Source of the DNA: Sediminibacterium magnilacihabitans
Lineage (GTDB): Bacteria > Bacteroidota > Bacteroidia > Chitinophagales > Chitinophagaceae
Direction: 5' to 3'
Assembly: GCA_002973575.1 (NCBI GenBank)
Contig: PVEQ01000012.1
Location: 1 to 64,000, forward strand
DNA: 64,000 bases
A program made the translations under genes and the position numbers. The notes under the pieces are model-generated. The model was not told the DNA's origin. It saw only the letters and a list, made by a program, of their open reading frames with translations, and did not search any database. Of this stretch, positions 63,450 through 64,000 are shown piece after piece; the stretch's first letter is position 1; each line of letters opens with the position of its first letter.

Positions 63450-63765
63450 GCTCATAAAAAAGCAAGTTTAAGGTTGTATGGTAGAAGGTTGATTTTGTAT
63501 AGCGGAAAAATGTCCATTATAAACCGCAGACATGCTGCGGGACTCCTTGCGTCACCTATCTAAAGCAATTTAAGTATTTTTTCGATGCGGTCAAAAAAAA
63601 TATTCATTGCAATAACCTGAAGCACAATGATTTATACTTCATTTGTCAAATAGGGTATTTTTTCGACCCATTGCGGGTCACTGCCGGCCAAAAAAACATT
63701 TGGACGGTGTTGATTATTTAATATTATTGCAGACCTGCGATCAAGCTAGGTATAAAGCGAATGTA
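63450..63765. other. Divergent control region between rpoD and the START-like gene
   Basis: About 315 bp without an ORF of note. It holds two copies of GTATTTTTTCGA (63574-63585 and 63655-63666, 81 bp apart), a CCGCAG/CTGCGG hairpin (63524-63540) and a GACCC/GGGTC hairpin (63665-63679). TAAACTTG (minus strand, near 63465) is a weak -7 candidate for rpoD. Confidence 0.5.
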
Positions 63766-64000
63766 ATGAGCAAGAAGCAACTATTTACTTTGGAATTCCC
63801 CGTCAGGTGTTCACCAACAATATTGTATGAGTTTTTAGCTACACCTGCCGGTTTGCAGGAGTGGTTTGCAGATAAAGTAGATGAATGGGAAAATGTATAC
63901 AGTTTTTCATGGAATGGCGGCACGCCCGATAAGGCAGACGTGCTGGACCTGGAGCAAGACAAATTCATCCGTTTCCACTGGCAGCATACTGATAAAACCG
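63766..64000 (+). CDS. START-like (SRPBCC / AHSA1-type) domain protein, partial
   Basis: The first 78 residues of a gene cut by the window end. From ATG 63766 the protein reads MSKKQLFTLEFPVRC, SPTILYEFLATPAGLQEWFAD, then VYSFSWNGG and FIRFHWQHTD. The layout (beta strand, SP-x-x-LYEFLATPxGLxEWFAD helix, then antiparallel strands) is that of the Bacteroidota START-like family related to Aha1 and SRPBCC proteins, about 130 residues when complete, which bind hydrophobic ligands. It sits divergently next to rpoD. The ligand and role are unknown. Confidence 0.85.
   Translation, partial: MSKKQLFTLEFPVRCSPTILYEFLATPAGLQEWFADKVDEWENVYSFSWNGGTPDKADVLDLEQDKFIRFHWQHTDKT

Overview
The window is chromosomal DNA of a Bacteroidota bacterium, most likely family Chitinophagaceae or a close relative. 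The signs are: promoter elements of the TAnnTTTG type with no clear Shine-Dalgarno sequences; a primary sigma factor of the short Bacteroidota form; a type IX secretion (T9SS) cargo protease with a GEVED domain; a LytTR regulator; GIGTTSPS-type fibre proteins; an IntDOT-like integrase; and a complex I operon with a short NuoG. The species assignment is inference.

Layout. 1-5.4 kb is accessory: two tandem fibre-like proteins, the remnant of a third fused to a truncated DUF1016 (YhcG-type) gene, and a tyrosine recombinase next to tRNA-Ser(GGA), which looks like the edge of an integrated island. 5.5-18.4 kb is mostly housekeeping: TatD, a polysaccharide deacetylase, gltX, a GH18 chitinase, a B12-binding subunit, a LytTR regulator, enoyl-CoA hydratase, an M16 protease, fumC and an amidohydrolase. 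18.4-19.65 kb holds six tandem copies of a 122-bp palindrome-bearing unit directly upstream of a RAYT-like Y1 transposase; this is the most unusual element in the window. 19.7-31.7 kb carries an AraC regulator, gyrB, a small protein, mfd, a lipoprotein, a large T9SS subtilase and a carboxypeptidase-regulatory-domain protein. 31.7-46.9 kb is an ABC permease followed by a complete 14-subunit NADH dehydrogenase operon (nuoA to nuoN, minus strand), interrupted by a secreted DUF4440 gene. 46.9-49.9 kb is a three-gene envelope operon (small membrane protein, PstS-like lipoprotein, TPR protein). 50-64 kb is housekeeping: a low-molecular-weight phosphatase, hisS, a thiolase, rlmN, two pseudouridine synthases, an amidohydrolase, a peroxiredoxin, dinB, rpsP-rimM, ffh, rpoD and the start of a START-like gene.

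How the genes relate. The nuo genes build the proton-pumping entry complex of the respiratory chain, with fumC and the fatty-acid and aromatic-CoA type enzymes (enoyl-CoA hydratase, PaaJ/PcaF-like thiolase) supplying reducing equivalents. The rpsP-rimM, gltX, hisS, rlmN, rluB/rluA and ffh genes belong to translation and protein export. Several short dispersed repeats (SERSESKD-type palindromes, AACAACTAAC filler, AGGCTnnAGCCT palindromes) recur in intergenic regions. The filler type has also been absorbed into the coding sequences of hisS and an rluB-like gene. Several genes have a TAnnTTTG box ending only 4-9 nt before the ATG, which predicts leaderless or near-leaderless mRNAs and helps fix the start codons.
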